Positions 8,012 through 15,926 are shown, counted from the stretch's first letter. The stretch is DNA of 32,969 nt from Hyphomicrobiales bacterium (GCA_900471525.1 UCEZ01000055.1:11497-44465); one strand, 5' to 3'. Made by a program: numbers and translations. Notes: generated from the letters alone by a model not told the origin.

Positions 8012-8662
8012 ATGCCGATCAATGTGGTTCCTGCCCATCCGGACGATGAGGAAGATTCCCGGCACCCTACCGTTCCCACGGTTTACACGTACCGTGGTTC
8101 GCGATCCCGGCGCTCCCCGAACCTGCAGTACCGCCCGGACGCTCCTACCTTGTCTTCCCCTTTCTCGTTATCGCGACAACGACGGCAGACAGCCCCCCCC
8201 TCGTTTCAGCACCAGCAACGCCCTCCGTACGACGACAACCAGCACCCGAGCCTGGATTACCAACCACACGCCCCTCCGAGCACGCCACCTAATGCTTATC
8301 GCAACCCAGACGATCGTCGTCTCTACAGGGAACGGGTTTCGGTTATACAAGTGGAGCCTACCTTCTCAGAGCCCCAATTGCGACGCGAGAGCACGGCCTC
8401 CTTTTTTGATCCCGAAACGGGGACAAGTATTCCAGATCCGCAGGGTGTGGATGCTATAGTTGAGAGGCTCAAAACGTCCAGAAAAGAGGGTGGCAGGATT
8501 TATTACAAAGTGCCACCCAGAGAACTAGGGAATTTTGTTGAGCTTAGTGGACTTTATGACGGGACGGATCAGTGTAGCGGATGGTATCTTCCGGAAGAGG
8601 CAAATACGTACTTCATAGATGCCGCAGATGAACTTTGGGAGAGATGGAATCATCAGGGATAG
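8012..8662 (+). CDS. Unknown 216-residue T-DNA protein, disordered N-terminus
   Basis: I do not recognise this family. Residues 1-130 are rich in Pro, Arg, Ser, Gln and Tyr and look disordered, with Arg/Ser patches (RGSRSRRSP, SLSRQRRQ). Residues about 145-216 look like a small folded domain (GRIYYKVPPRELGNFVELSG, then CSGWYLPEEANTYF). No signal peptide or membrane segment is present. It is the gene nearest the left border, transcribed towards it, and ends 225 bp before it. The spacer after the stop is AT-rich (TTTAATTAATGTACC). The promoter has TATA and CT-tract features and no ribosome binding site, so expression in a eukaryotic recipient is inferred. Confidence 0.72.
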   Translation: MPINVVPAHPDDEEDSRHPTVPTVYTYRGSRSRRSPNLQYRPDAPTLSSPFSLSRQRRQTAPPSFQHQQRPPYDDNQHPSLDYQPHAPPSTPPNAYRNPDDRRLYRERVSVIQVEPTFSEPQLRRESTASFFDPETGTSIPDPQGVDAIVERLKTSRKEGGRIYYKVPPRELGNFVELSGLYDGTDQCSGWYLPEEANTYFIDAADELWERWNHQG

Positions 8663-8887
8663 GTTTAATTAATGTACCTTAATTCATATTTCTATTTATA
8701 AAACCACGCACACCAAATTGAATCTGCTTCCACCGTCAAGAGTACTCACCACGCGTCACATCCCGGAAACTGGGGTTCAGCTAAAATCTCATATGACATG
8801 AACACGCTTACATAAGCGTCGAACACTCGGGTCAAAAACCGCCCAAAAATATCGCCGGCCTCAGCGCCTAAGAAATTGCATTCTGAT
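8663..8887. other. AT-rich 3' spacer up to the left border
   Basis: AT-rich directly after the stop codon, then ordinary composition. No gene is seen. It probably holds the transcript end of the 8012 gene. Confidence 0.35.
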
Positions 8888-8912
8888 GTTTACATCAGGA
8901 TATATCCTGCCA
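8888..8912 (-). repeat. T-DNA border repeat, predicted left border
   Basis: The minus strand reads TGGCAGGATATAT, then CCTGAT, then GTAAAC: a full match to the known border pattern TGRCAGGATATAT-N6-GTAAAC. It differs from the copy at 1824-1848 at one base (8902), and the identity continues for 8 bp outside the 25-mer (8880-8887). By polarity it is the left border of the 1846-8909 T-DNA. Its variable part makes the centre a perfect 14-bp palindrome, CAGGATATATCCTG (8896-8909). Confidence 0.95.
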
Positions 8913-9218
8913 GCCATCATGCCGTTGCGGCGTTTCCGCGCTTAGCCTGCTGGCCACGCCGTGGCACTGGAATCCACGCCGTGGCACTGGAATAATGCGC
9001 GCGCGATCTCGGCCGCTGGCTGATCAATGCTCGAACGCAGCTTGCCGCCGGCCAGAGCACCGGAATTGAGGGTATGAACCGCGCCTTGCGGTGCGGATGG
9101 TTTTGGATCACGAAGCCGGATGTTCATCGCGGTGGGCAACGCTTCCTCGGTCGCCGCCAAGATCGGTTGCACGGCGCCAACGCTCCATTGGGCGGCCCAG
9201 CGCTTCTACGCACTCTAA
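8913..9218. other. Border-flank duplication outside the left border
   Basis: The ~50 bp beginning near 8919 (GTTGCGG...TTCCGC...CTTAGCCTGC...CCACGCCGTGGC) resembles the 50 bp after the other border at 1858-1908. A further shared block, TTCATCGCGGTGGGCA (9123-9138 and 1939-1954), encodes PTAMNIRLRD on the minus strand in both places. The two borders thus lie in duplicated plasmid sequence. A minus-strand frame (9172-8942) covers it, but I cannot name a product. Confidence 0.5.
8954..8993 (+). repeat. Two tandem 20-bp repeats beside the left border
   Basis: CCACGCCGTGGCACTGGAAT occurs twice in a row (8954-8973 and 8974-8993). Each copy contains the inverted repeat CCACG-CCGTGG. A single related copy (CCACGCCGTGGCGCTGG) lies beside the other border near 1890-1906. 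Confidence 0.85.
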
Positions 9219-9590
9219 AGTATCCGTTTTTGGTCAAGCCGGTTTTGGCGCCGTTTCTCTGCTCTCTGATGAGGGCGTTTGCGAGAACGATGGGTTTTCG
9301 CATGACGACCGTGATGGCGAGTTTGGATGGTTTTCAGTGAGCAGCCTGTATTTGGCTTTGAGGTCCGGATTGAAGCGGCTGCAAGAGGGCCGGCATGCAG
9401 AGCGCCTGGCGCACGATGGCCCTGCCGCCGGCGATGATGGCGCGTCCGCTCCATCGCCCGGACTGGCGGCTCATCGGTGCCAGCCCGCACTGAGACGCGG
9501 ATGCCGGGAATGGACACTACGGCCACTTGGCTGCGATTCGCGCCTCGATGGTTTGAACCGCTCCAAGCCCCTGAACTGGCGGGCAAACTT
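9219..9590 (-). pseudogene. IS110-family transposase C-terminal remnant
   Basis: The minus strand reads CGLAPMSRQSGRWSGRAIIA, GGRAIVRQALCMPALLQPLQ, then after a stop KPSKLAITVVMRKPIVLANA and a KNGYF end. This is the C-terminal transposase_20 region of IS110-family enzymes. A stop codon interrupts the frame near the start (AAKWP then stop) and another before KPSKLA. The N-terminal DEDD domain is absent. It is a decayed fragment. Confidence 0.75.
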
Positions 9591-9936
9591 GCGAAGGATC
9601 AGACCGTACAAATCCGCACTGGTGAGCGATCACGGTGGATCGCTCGTAGAGAAAGCAATAATAGCCTGATTCACTGAGCATGCTGTCAACAACAATATTG
9701 ATGCCATTTGGTTACGAATGTAACTCTTTTTTATTGGCATTCGCCGCACCGTGGGATTAAATTTCGTTATATATTCGTAAATTATAGATAAAATATATGA
9801 AATCCCAGTTATTGTATCGATCAGTCTATTTTCTTTGACAAGAGTTATTGATGGATTCTTCGATATTCTCCGTAGTTTGCGGTAAAAAACGTAAGCGATT
9901 TCGTGAATTCGAATCCGAAAGCATGCAGGAGAGATC
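9591..9936 (+). promoter_or_regulatory. AT-rich upstream region of the effector gene
   Basis: The part from 9690 is strongly AT-rich compared with the surroundings (ATATATTCGTAAATTATAGA near 9770). It includes TTGACAAGAGTTATTG at 9835-9850, where TTGACA is a perfect bacterial -35, and the 17-bp element at 9858-9874 shared with the virB1 upstream region. A ribosome binding site AGGAGA (9928-9933) precedes the ATG. This is a bacterial promoter region, in contrast to the T-DNA genes. Confidence 0.55.
9858..9874 (+). promoter_or_regulatory. 17-bp element shared with virB1 upstream region
   Basis: CTTCGATATTCTCCGTA here matches CTTCGATATTTTCCGTA at 29827-29843 in 16 of 17 positions. It lies 62 bp before the effector start. 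It could be an operator for a common regulator. It does not match the vir box pattern TNCAATTGAAAY. Confidence 0.45.
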
Positions 9937-11559
9937 ATGCCGGAAAGCAGCGATGAAGAGTGGCTACCAGCGCGCGGACGAGCCAGAGGGCGCGCAGGAC
10001 AGCCAGGTGCTGCGCGCCAGAGTGCGCATGAAGCAGTCGGCCCTGAAGCTGATGCTCAATCGCGCATAGCTCGCGCTCAAGCACGAGCTGATAGGGCAAT
10101 TGCAGAGATCCAGGAGCGGTTCGAGCAGGATGTAGATTACTTGCAACAGCAAGCCGACGCTGCCGAATATGGTGCAATGGTCCGAATTCAGGAAGCTGAG
10201 GAGCTGGACGCTGCGGCTGCACAGCGTGTAGATGCTCTCAATCCCGCGCCCCCTCCCTATCCAGATGCTGGAGCGGATCCCCCGCCAGCTTACTCGAGCC
10301 AAACACCCGCGCAGCGCGAAGGACTGATACAGCAACAGCAATTGCACAATGCAGAGCGACGGCTCAATCAACAAGCCGTTCAAATAGCAGCATTGGAGCG
10401 TCATCTTGCGGAGCGCAATGCGCAGCTTGATGACGCACACCGCTTGCGTTCGGATCGGGATACGGCGCATACCGCCTCAGATAGCGAGAAAAGTTCCCCC
10501 CAATCGATAGCAGAACAAGGCGAGGGTTTGCCGCATACAGTTTCGGAGCAACACCCAGTGAGACTCCACCCCGTTAGCTCGCGAGACTCTCCCAATTACG
10601 AATCCAACGTTGTGGACAGTCGGACGGGTGTAGACGGCGGGGCTGCGACAGAGGGCAGAATATCGAGCACCGCCAGCACCGATTCACAGCAATATCATCA
10701 GCTGGATTGGGATGATTTGCGGCAGGCTCAGCAGGCGGAACTGCAAGGCGGGTCGGGTCTTGGAGCGGAAACCGATTCAGCTCCAAACTCGCAGGGCCTT
10801 GGCCCCGCTCGGGAACCCGGCTCCCCGGTGGGACGTGGCCCTATACGGCGGCTTTCGCAAAGCTATGGTTCTCCCGAACGGGAGAGACGCGCTTCTCATA
10901 TCCTTGAAACCGACACCGGCCATGCGGATCCTGCAAGTCAGGACCATTCCAGCGCGATAGAAAGGGCATTTCAAGCGTCGTTGGCTCATTGGCAGCATAG
11001 CCGACAACCGGACTGGGATGATTTGCATGAGCTTCGGCGGGCGGCGCAGCGAAGTGTATTGGGCTCTCTAGCCGAGACGGATTCTGCACCAGAATCGCAA
11101 AGCCCTGGCCCCGCCACAAGACCCGACACTTCGGAAAGACCGCTCTCGCAAGCCTATAGTTCCCCCGAACGGGGGAGCCCCGCTTCTCCTATCCCTGAAA
11201 TGAACATTGAAGGGCGAGAACAGGACCAATCTCTCGCAGAAGAAGAGGCGTATCAAGCTCTGCTGGAAAACTGGCCGCACAATCGGCAGCCGGATTGGAG
11301 GGATGTCGAGCAATATCTTGAGGATCAACAGGGATTACAGGCCGGGACGGATCCTCTAGCGAGTGCAGACCCTCCTCACACCGAGCTGGGTCAAAGTCAA
11401 GATTCACAGGCTTCTGACTTAGAAAGGGACTCCTACCCTACTCAACAAAACCGAAACAAACGCGCGCGTTCGGAAGATAGTGGGGACAGCGAACAAGGTC
11501 CTGCTCAACGCCCGCGGCTGGATCAGCGGGACCGGTCGCGTTCGCTGGGCAGAGGCTGA
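9937..11559 (+). CDS. Putative T4SS effector with internal repeats and NLS-like motif
   Basis: This 540-residue, hydrophilic, Gln/Ser/Asp/Glu-rich protein has a likely coiled coil at about residues 38-100 (IARAQARADRAIAEIQERFE) and another at 125-170. Repeats of about 97 residues start at QLDWDDL (255), RQPDWDDL (356) and RQPDWRDV (450); each carries SQ-Y-SSPER-like and ETDSAP-like blocks, the third cut short. Near the end, NRNKRARSE (505-513) and QRPRLDQ (524-530) form a bipartite nuclear-localisation-like pair. The tail RPRLDQRDRSRSLGRG is arginine rich with RxRxR, as known for C-terminal VirB/D4 transport signals of VirE2, VirF and VirE3. AGGAGA precedes the ATG, so it is made in the bacterium. 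By architecture it resembles VirE3- or VirD5-type host-range effectors, without recognised sequence identity. A transported nuclear effector is inferred. Confidence 0.7.
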   Translation: MPESSDEEWLPARGRARGRAGQPGAARQSAHEAVGPEADAQSRIARAQARADRAIAEIQERFEQDVDYLQQQADAAEYGAMVRIQEAEELDAAAAQRVDALNPAPPPYPDAGADPPPAYSSQTPAQREGLIQQQQLHNAERRLNQQAVQIAALERHLAERNAQLDDAHRLRSDRDTAHTASDSEKSSPQSIAEQGEGLPHTVSEQHPVRLHPVSSRDSPNYESNVVDSRTGVDGGAATEGRISSTASTDSQQYHQLDWDDLRQAQQAELQGGSGLGAETDSAPNSQGLGPAREPGSPVGRGPIRRLSQSYGSPERERRASHILETDTGHADPASQDHSSAIERAFQASLAHWQHSRQPDWDDLHELRRAAQRSVLGSLAETDSAPESQSPGPATRPDTSERPLSQAYSSPERGSPASPIPEMNIEGREQDQSLAEEEAYQALLENWPHNRQPDWRDVEQYLEDQQGLQAGTDPLASADPPHTELGQSQDSQASDLERDSYPTQQNRNKRARSEDSGDSEQGPAQRPRLDQRDRSRSLGRG

Positions 11560-11929
11560 CGTACTTGCGCCAGATGACGCCGTTGAGATCAAAGAGATGG
11601 CCGCCAATCGAGTTAATGTGCCCTGCCGAGGCAGCGATTGCGGCCCGGCCCTCGCACGCGCTCCAGGGAAAGGAGCGCTCTTCCAACAACACTTGTCCGG
11701 CAAAGCAATGCAAGACTTGAGTGAAGGAAGCACACAAGAACCCTTCGGCGGCCATCATCAAAACAGGGGTGCGCCGTGAGGAGCCTGTATTCTGCTCGGT
11801 ACGCGGATCGAATTTCGCCAGCACCTGAATCCCGGGGCGTGGCCCCGGCCTGCAGCAATCGCCGCAAGGACCTTCGAGCAGTGGCGAATAGACATGCTCT
11901 TCGCGCGCCCATAAGATACCAAGCTGCAT
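11560..11929 (-). pseudogene. Possible remnant downstream of the LacI gene
   Basis: An open minus-strand frame starts 4 bp past the LacI-type stop (MQLGILWAREEHVYSPLLEG) and stays open into the opposite strand of the effector gene. The start is placed as a co-transcribed gene would be. I do not recognise a family, and the overlap with the effector 3' end suggests a truncated gene at best. It may be noise. Confidence 0.25.
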
Positions 11930-11932
11930 CTC

Positions 11933-12994
11933 TCAATCTTCACGGCGCACCGGCACCAGACTGTCCGGGATCTGCCATATCACATCCGTTGGTACGGCAA
12001 GATTTTGAAGTTGGGTGACAGGTTTGCCGTCGATTTCTCCGATAAGCGCCTTTGTGAGTTCCCGCCCGGCTTCACGCACATCTTCATGAACGATGTGGTA
12101 CTGCTCTCTGAATATAGGCAGCTTTTTGAATAGCTGCTTGGTGACGATATCGACTTCTCGTCCCGGAGATGCTCCTGCATCCGCCAGGCCGGCAATGACT
12201 GCAAGTAGCGCACCACCGGTTCCGCTGACACCGCCAGAGCTGCTGACGATGCCATCCGGATGGAGGGGTTGCTTCAAAAGGTCCCGAACGGCGTATCTGA
12301 TCTGCTCGATGGAATTGTCGTTCGTGACGACGTGGAATGGCACTTCCTCCAGACCGCAAGCTCTCAACTCCAACCGGAATCCCTCGCGCATATGGTCGTG
12401 AAAGCTCAGGTCCGCCGGCGGCGCAAGCAACGCTATCCGCTTCCGTCCCAAATTGGCCAGCCTTCGCACCGCGATCCTTGCAAAGGCTTCGTTATCGAAA
12501 TCGTAAAAGGGATGCTGCACTCCCGTGAATGTTCTTCCGTGTGTTGCAAACGGCATGTTGTGCTCAAGCATGTAGCGGACACGCTCGTCATCCGGCTCGA
12601 TACGGGAGATGATGATGCCGTCTACCGACTCCGTTTCGACCAGGTAGCGGATCGGCTCCATGGGATCTTTCAGCCTTGAATAGGGCGTGACGATGAGATG
12701 GTAGGATGTATCTGCCAGGGACTCGGTGATCCCGAAGATCATTTCGGACACGAAACTGCCGACCTGTTCCTGGGTATCAAGCACAAGGCTAATGACATTC
12801 GTCTTGCCGGTGCGTAGGCGCAGACCTGCCCGATTGGGATGATAACTGAGATTCCGCGCCGTCTCCTGAACCAACGTCCGCGTTTTAAGGCTGATTTTCT
12901 CGTCGTTTTTTAATGCGCGGGATACGGTGGTGACACCGAGGCCGAGGGCCGTGGCAATCGTCTTCAAAGTGGGGTGATTACCGCGCTTAGCCAA
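11933..12994 (-). CDS. LacI-family transcriptional regulator
   Basis: The 353-residue product has the N-terminal LacI helix-turn-helix (LKTIATALGLGVTTVSRALK, residues 10-29) and hinge region (LSYHPNRAGLRLRTGKTN), then a periplasmic-binding-protein-like sensor domain (VDGIIISRIEPDD, GRKRIALLAPP, PDGIVSSSGG). Length is normal for the family. The start is a TTG at 12994 preceded by AAGGGA; no closer ATG fits the helix-turn-helix. Members bind sugars or related small molecules and repress neighbouring catabolic genes, but no sugar gene is seen next to it, so its target here is unknown. It is divergent from the VirA-like kinase across a 670-bp spacer. Confidence 0.92.
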   Translation of the reverse strand: MAKRGNHPTLKTIATALGLGVTTVSRALKNDEKISLKTRTLVQETARNLSYHPNRAGLRLRTGKTNVISLVLDTQEQVGSFVSEMIFGITESLADTSYHLIVTPYSRLKDPMEPIRYLVETESVDGIIISRIEPDDERVRYMLEHNMPFATHGRTFTGVQHPFYDFDNEAFARIAVRRLANLGRKRIALLAPPADLSFHDHMREGFRLELRACGLEEVPFHVVTNDNSIEQIRYAVRDLLKQPLHPDGIVSSSGGVSGTGGALLAVIAGLADAGASPGREVDIVTKQLFKKLPIFREQYHIVHEDVREAGRELTKALIGEIDGKPVTQLQNLAVPTDVIWQIPDSLVPVRRED

Positions 12995-13663
12995 CCGTGG
13001 TCCCTTTTTTCTCGCTCATTTTATCACTTTACCTTGGGCGGGTCGGCAGAGCCGACGGAGTTTAAATTGCACGGTCGCCGCTTTGCAAGCTTCAGCGATC
13101 GTGCAGCGGCTTGCCAAGAGCAGCGCTTGCCGAAGGACTGCACAAACCTAGAGGCGAACCTGAGCGCAAGTCCGTAAAACACCGCTTGCGTTCGAGCGTC
13201 AAGGATCGCCCGTCTTGTCGAGCAGCAGCGGCGCAATCCGTGCGCGCTGCGTCTCGCTTGAGTCAAACCCTTGCATGCCTGTCTCAACCGTCTCGTCAAA
13301 AATGTGCCCCTATGAATGGAGATCAACCCAAAATGGAATTCGTCCCTGCCAAAACACTTGGGGCCTGCAAGGGAACTGAACTCTCGACCCTTAAAGTCCA
13401 CCGAACGGTGCACCCTGGGAATGCCGATGGAACTTTCCTCGTCGCCCGGAGTTCATTGGACATATCCAATGTGTATCGTTACAACTAGGATGTAAATACA
13501 TTGTAGGTGGCGATCTGACGGTTGAATCCACCAGAGTTTATTGCGCGGGGAGTGGGCCGGCTGGTTTTCAGCGGAGAAAGGCGCCCTCTCTGCCTGGCAA
13601 CGTTCGCGTGTAAGACGACGCGCGATGTCAGGCAAAGGCCAGGGAACTTACATAGGGGGCGAC
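12995..13663. promoter_or_regulatory. Divergent spacer between LacI-type gene and kinase
   Basis: No convincing gene is present. Near 13455-13505 lies a dense group of inverted repeats: ATTGGA-CATA-TCCAAT (13455-13470), TGTA-TCGT-TACA (13472-13483), TGTA-AA-TACA (13491-13500), then another TGTA at 13502. The composition suggests an operator region. It is 160-210 bp before the kinase start at 13664. Confidence 0.5.
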
Positions 13664-15829
13664 ATGGGAACTGTTAGAAATCTTACCAACCGGAACAATG
13701 CACCAATCCCGATCGCGACCGGTGACTACCGCAATGCGGTGGAGAAGGTCACCTCGCCCGAATTTGCCAAGCACGGAAAGCTTGCACAGCATGGCGACGA
13801 AGACCTATGCCATGCCAGCACGCTTCGCGGCGCCGGCAACACCTTCGACTACCCGGTAAGGGCCACGGTAAAAACGAGGCCAACGATGAGACGTGCCCTT
13901 GTTCGATCGAGCGTCATCGTCTTGTGCCTTGCGATGGCCGATCTCGCAGCAGCCCGGGAAACCGATATGCGGTTCGATATGCTGGCTGCTCCCGGTATGA
14001 ATGGCAACTGGACCCGCCCGGTCCCGTGCTACCCGACCGAGAAGCACATCGGGCAACTCGCGAGGTCCTTGCGCATCCCGCAAATTGCGGATGAACTGCA
14101 CCCGAGTTCACGGTCCCGCCGCGTTGCCTCCGCGTCCGAAGACTGGAAGAGCCTGCTTAGCAAGACGCGCATCGATCAGTTGCAGCGTTCGATCAGCCGG
14201 ACGTTAAAAGATCTCACTGGCTCGCAACAACCGACCACGGGCGGCAAGCATAAGTCTGGCTCTGTTGTGCAGCGCCTGAACGATCCCGTCGCCACCACGG
14301 CAGCGTGGCAGGCCAGCCAGATCGGGGTCGAGCGGATTGCCATTCCGCGGTCACGCCCTTCGACCGTTTCCACAAGCCAGAACCTGCGGCCGGTTCCCAT
14401 TCTTGCCATTAGTGAGCAAACAGAAGCCCTTTTGTTCAACCGACCTTTGACGCGTGAGACGGTGATAGCCTGCCTTGCATTGATTCTGGGGGTTCTTTCC
14501 TACCGCCAGTGGGTCAACATACGCCTGTCGAGAAGACGCACCCGATCCGAGAAGGCGATCTACGATGCAATCGCCGACCTGGCATTGGAGGGACGCAACC
14601 TTCAGGCCGATGTCAGCACAGTTCTGAAACGGGTTGAGGAGGCTTATGGTCTTTGCGCGACGTCAGTCGTCCTGCTTCAGCCGGTGACGTTGGAAGTGCA
14701 ATGCGCCTATTCATCTGAGCAACAGGCACCCTTGCCGATTGAACTGATCGAGGAAGCTATTTCGGAGATCCGCAACCTTGGTGAGGAGCCGTCTGACCTG
14801 ACACTCTGGCGCCACCCGAGCTCTGCGGGTCTTTCAGAAGCGGACCGCCCCACAACCAGTGGCTCACCCCCTGATGCCGTCACATCAGTGGTCTGGATTG
14901 GCGATCGCATGGGCGCGATGTTGATCGCGCAATGCCGACCCGGTCGGCGTGTACGGTCAACGGACGCCCAGGCGTTGCAGTTCGCTACGCAATTGCTGGC
15001 GCTCGTCATCGACGGGCATTTCCGCCCAACAACGCTGCCCACGTCGAGTTCCCTCGCCCGTGCGGCGGGCGTAAACGGGGAAGAGCTCGCCGGCAGCATA
15101 GCGCATGAGTTCAACAACCTTCTCATGCCGATCATGGGCTATGCGGAGATGGCCGCCGATGCGCTTAATCCCGGCTCTTCGTCGCGCACCTATGTCGAGC
15201 GCATCCAAAGTGCCGGTGAGCGGGCAAAACGGATGATCGAGCAGATATTGACCTCCAGCAAGCAAGAGAACCCGTACAGTTCGTTCGACGCCGCCGCTGC
15301 GACGGCCGAAATTCTGCCGGACCTGAAAATGTGCATTCCCGCATCGACGGATTTGCGCGCTAGCCTTCCGGACGACCCGGTCCTTGTTCACGGCAGCGCC
15401 ACTGCATTGCAGCAAGCCGTCGTCAATCTGTGCAAGAACGCCGGCGAGGCCCTCGCCGGCGGTGGCACCATTACCGTCGGCGTCACGGTGGTCGAGCAGA
15501 GCGTTCCGCGTGTCACCTCTCATGGCCGCCTTGCTTGCGGGCGCTACGTCCGCGTGAGCGTGGCCGATACCGGTCCCGGCATTCCTGCAATCGACCTGCG
15601 GCAAATATTTGATCCCTTTTTCACGACGAAGTCGCAGGAGGGAGGGACGGGGCTCGGGCTCGCGATGGTTCTTCGCGTTGTCAAGCGCTTGAACGGAGGC
15701 ATCAATGTGCGCAGCGCACCCGGTTTGGGAACACGGTTTGATCTATTTTTTCCATGTCTCAGCGAGGTGAGATCGCCATTGCCAACTTGGTCCACCGTCA
15801 CAGAGGGTCACCTTATCTGCAGCCTTTGA
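13664..15829 (+). CDS. VirA-like membrane sensor histidine kinase
   Basis: The product (721 residues from the ATG at 13664, which follows AGGGGGCGAC) has a hydrophobic segment at about residues 79-97 (RSSVIVLCLAMADLAAA), a ~170-residue likely periplasmic region, a second membrane helix at about 265-281 (VIACLALILGVLSYRQW), a GAF-like linker, the H-box SIAHEFNNLLMPIMGYAEMA with phospho-acceptor His near 481, an N-box (VVNLCKNAGEAL) and ATP-binding G-boxes (ADTGPGIP, GGTGLGLAM). The H-box region closely follows VirA. VirA normally ends with a receiver-like domain, which is absent here: the frame stops soon after LGTRFDLFFP. An alternative start at 13886 would put the first membrane helix at the very N-terminus, as in VirA. 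No VirG-like regulator is next to it. A role in sensing a host signal for vir activation is likely but unproven. Confidence 0.8.
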   Translation: MGTVRNLTNRNNAPIPIATGDYRNAVEKVTSPEFAKHGKLAQHGDEDLCHASTLRGAGNTFDYPVRATVKTRPTMRRALVRSSVIVLCLAMADLAAARETDMRFDMLAAPGMNGNWTRPVPCYPTEKHIGQLARSLRIPQIADELHPSSRSRRVASASEDWKSLLSKTRIDQLQRSISRTLKDLTGSQQPTTGGKHKSGSVVQRLNDPVATTAAWQASQIGVERIAIPRSRPSTVSTSQNLRPVPILAISEQTEALLFNRPLTRETVIACLALILGVLSYRQWVNIRLSRRRTRSEKAIYDAIADLALEGRNLQADVSTVLKRVEEAYGLCATSVVLLQPVTLEVQCAYSSEQQAPLPIELIEEAISEIRNLGEEPSDLTLWRHPSSAGLSEADRPTTSGSPPDAVTSVVWIGDRMGAMLIAQCRPGRRVRSTDAQALQFATQLLALVIDGHFRPTTLPTSSSLARAAGVNGEELAGSIAHEFNNLLMPIMGYAEMAADALNPGSSSRTYVERIQSAGERAKRMIEQILTSSKQENPYSSFDAAAATAEILPDLKMCIPASTDLRASLPDDPVLVHGSATALQQAVVNLCKNAGEALAGGGTITVGVTVVEQSVPRVTSHGRLACGRYVRVSVADTGPGIPAIDLRQIFDPFFTTKSQEGGTGLGLAMVLRVVKRLNGGINVRSAPGLGTRFDLFFPCLSEVRSPLPTWSTVTEGHLICSL

Positions 15830-15926
15830 TCGGGCGTCAACCTGTTTCGTCTCGGATACCGGAGACCCCTCCACTCCGACGGCCTGCCCTCGATATGCGT
15901 CTGCACCTTGGTCCAAATCCGAATGA
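15830..15926. other. Convergent spacer between kinase and topoisomerase
   Basis: A 97-bp gap between convergent genes. No clear terminator hairpin with a T-tract is seen. Confidence 0.3.

Larger units (their letters stand above)
1846..8909 (+). mobile_element. Predicted T-DNA (T-strand, plus strand, 7064 nt)
   Basis: The segment between the two predicted VirD2 nick positions in directly repeated border sequences. The T-strand would be the plus strand, led by its 5' end at the right border (1846) and ending at the left border (8909). It carries IS and integrase fragments at 1.9-5.2 kb, then two intact divergent genes of unknown function (6140-7018 and 8012-8662) with eukaryote-type leaders. 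There is no opine synthase, iaaM/iaaH, ipt or Plast/rolB-like gene. The border identity is seen in the sequence; activity of transfer and the kind of recipient are inferred. Confidence 0.85.

Noticed and set aside
8491..8515. A third border-like sequence, TGGCAGGATTTATTACAAAG, on the plus strand in the 8012-8662 gene, flanked by the dyad GGGTGGCA/TGCCACCC.
   Set aside because: The first 13 bases match the border pattern at 12 positions, but the conserved GTAAAC end is absent, the orientation is opposite and it lies in a coding region.
9937..11559. Reading the effector as a VirE2 (single-strand DNA binding) protein.
   Set aside because: It is about the same length, but none of the VirE2 blocks is visible and the internal repeats are unlike VirE2.
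13024..13488. Overlapping frames on both strands between the LacI-type gene and the kinase.
   Set aside because: No ribosome binding site, no family resemblance, Arg/Ser-rich composition typical of shadow frames; the region looks regulatory.
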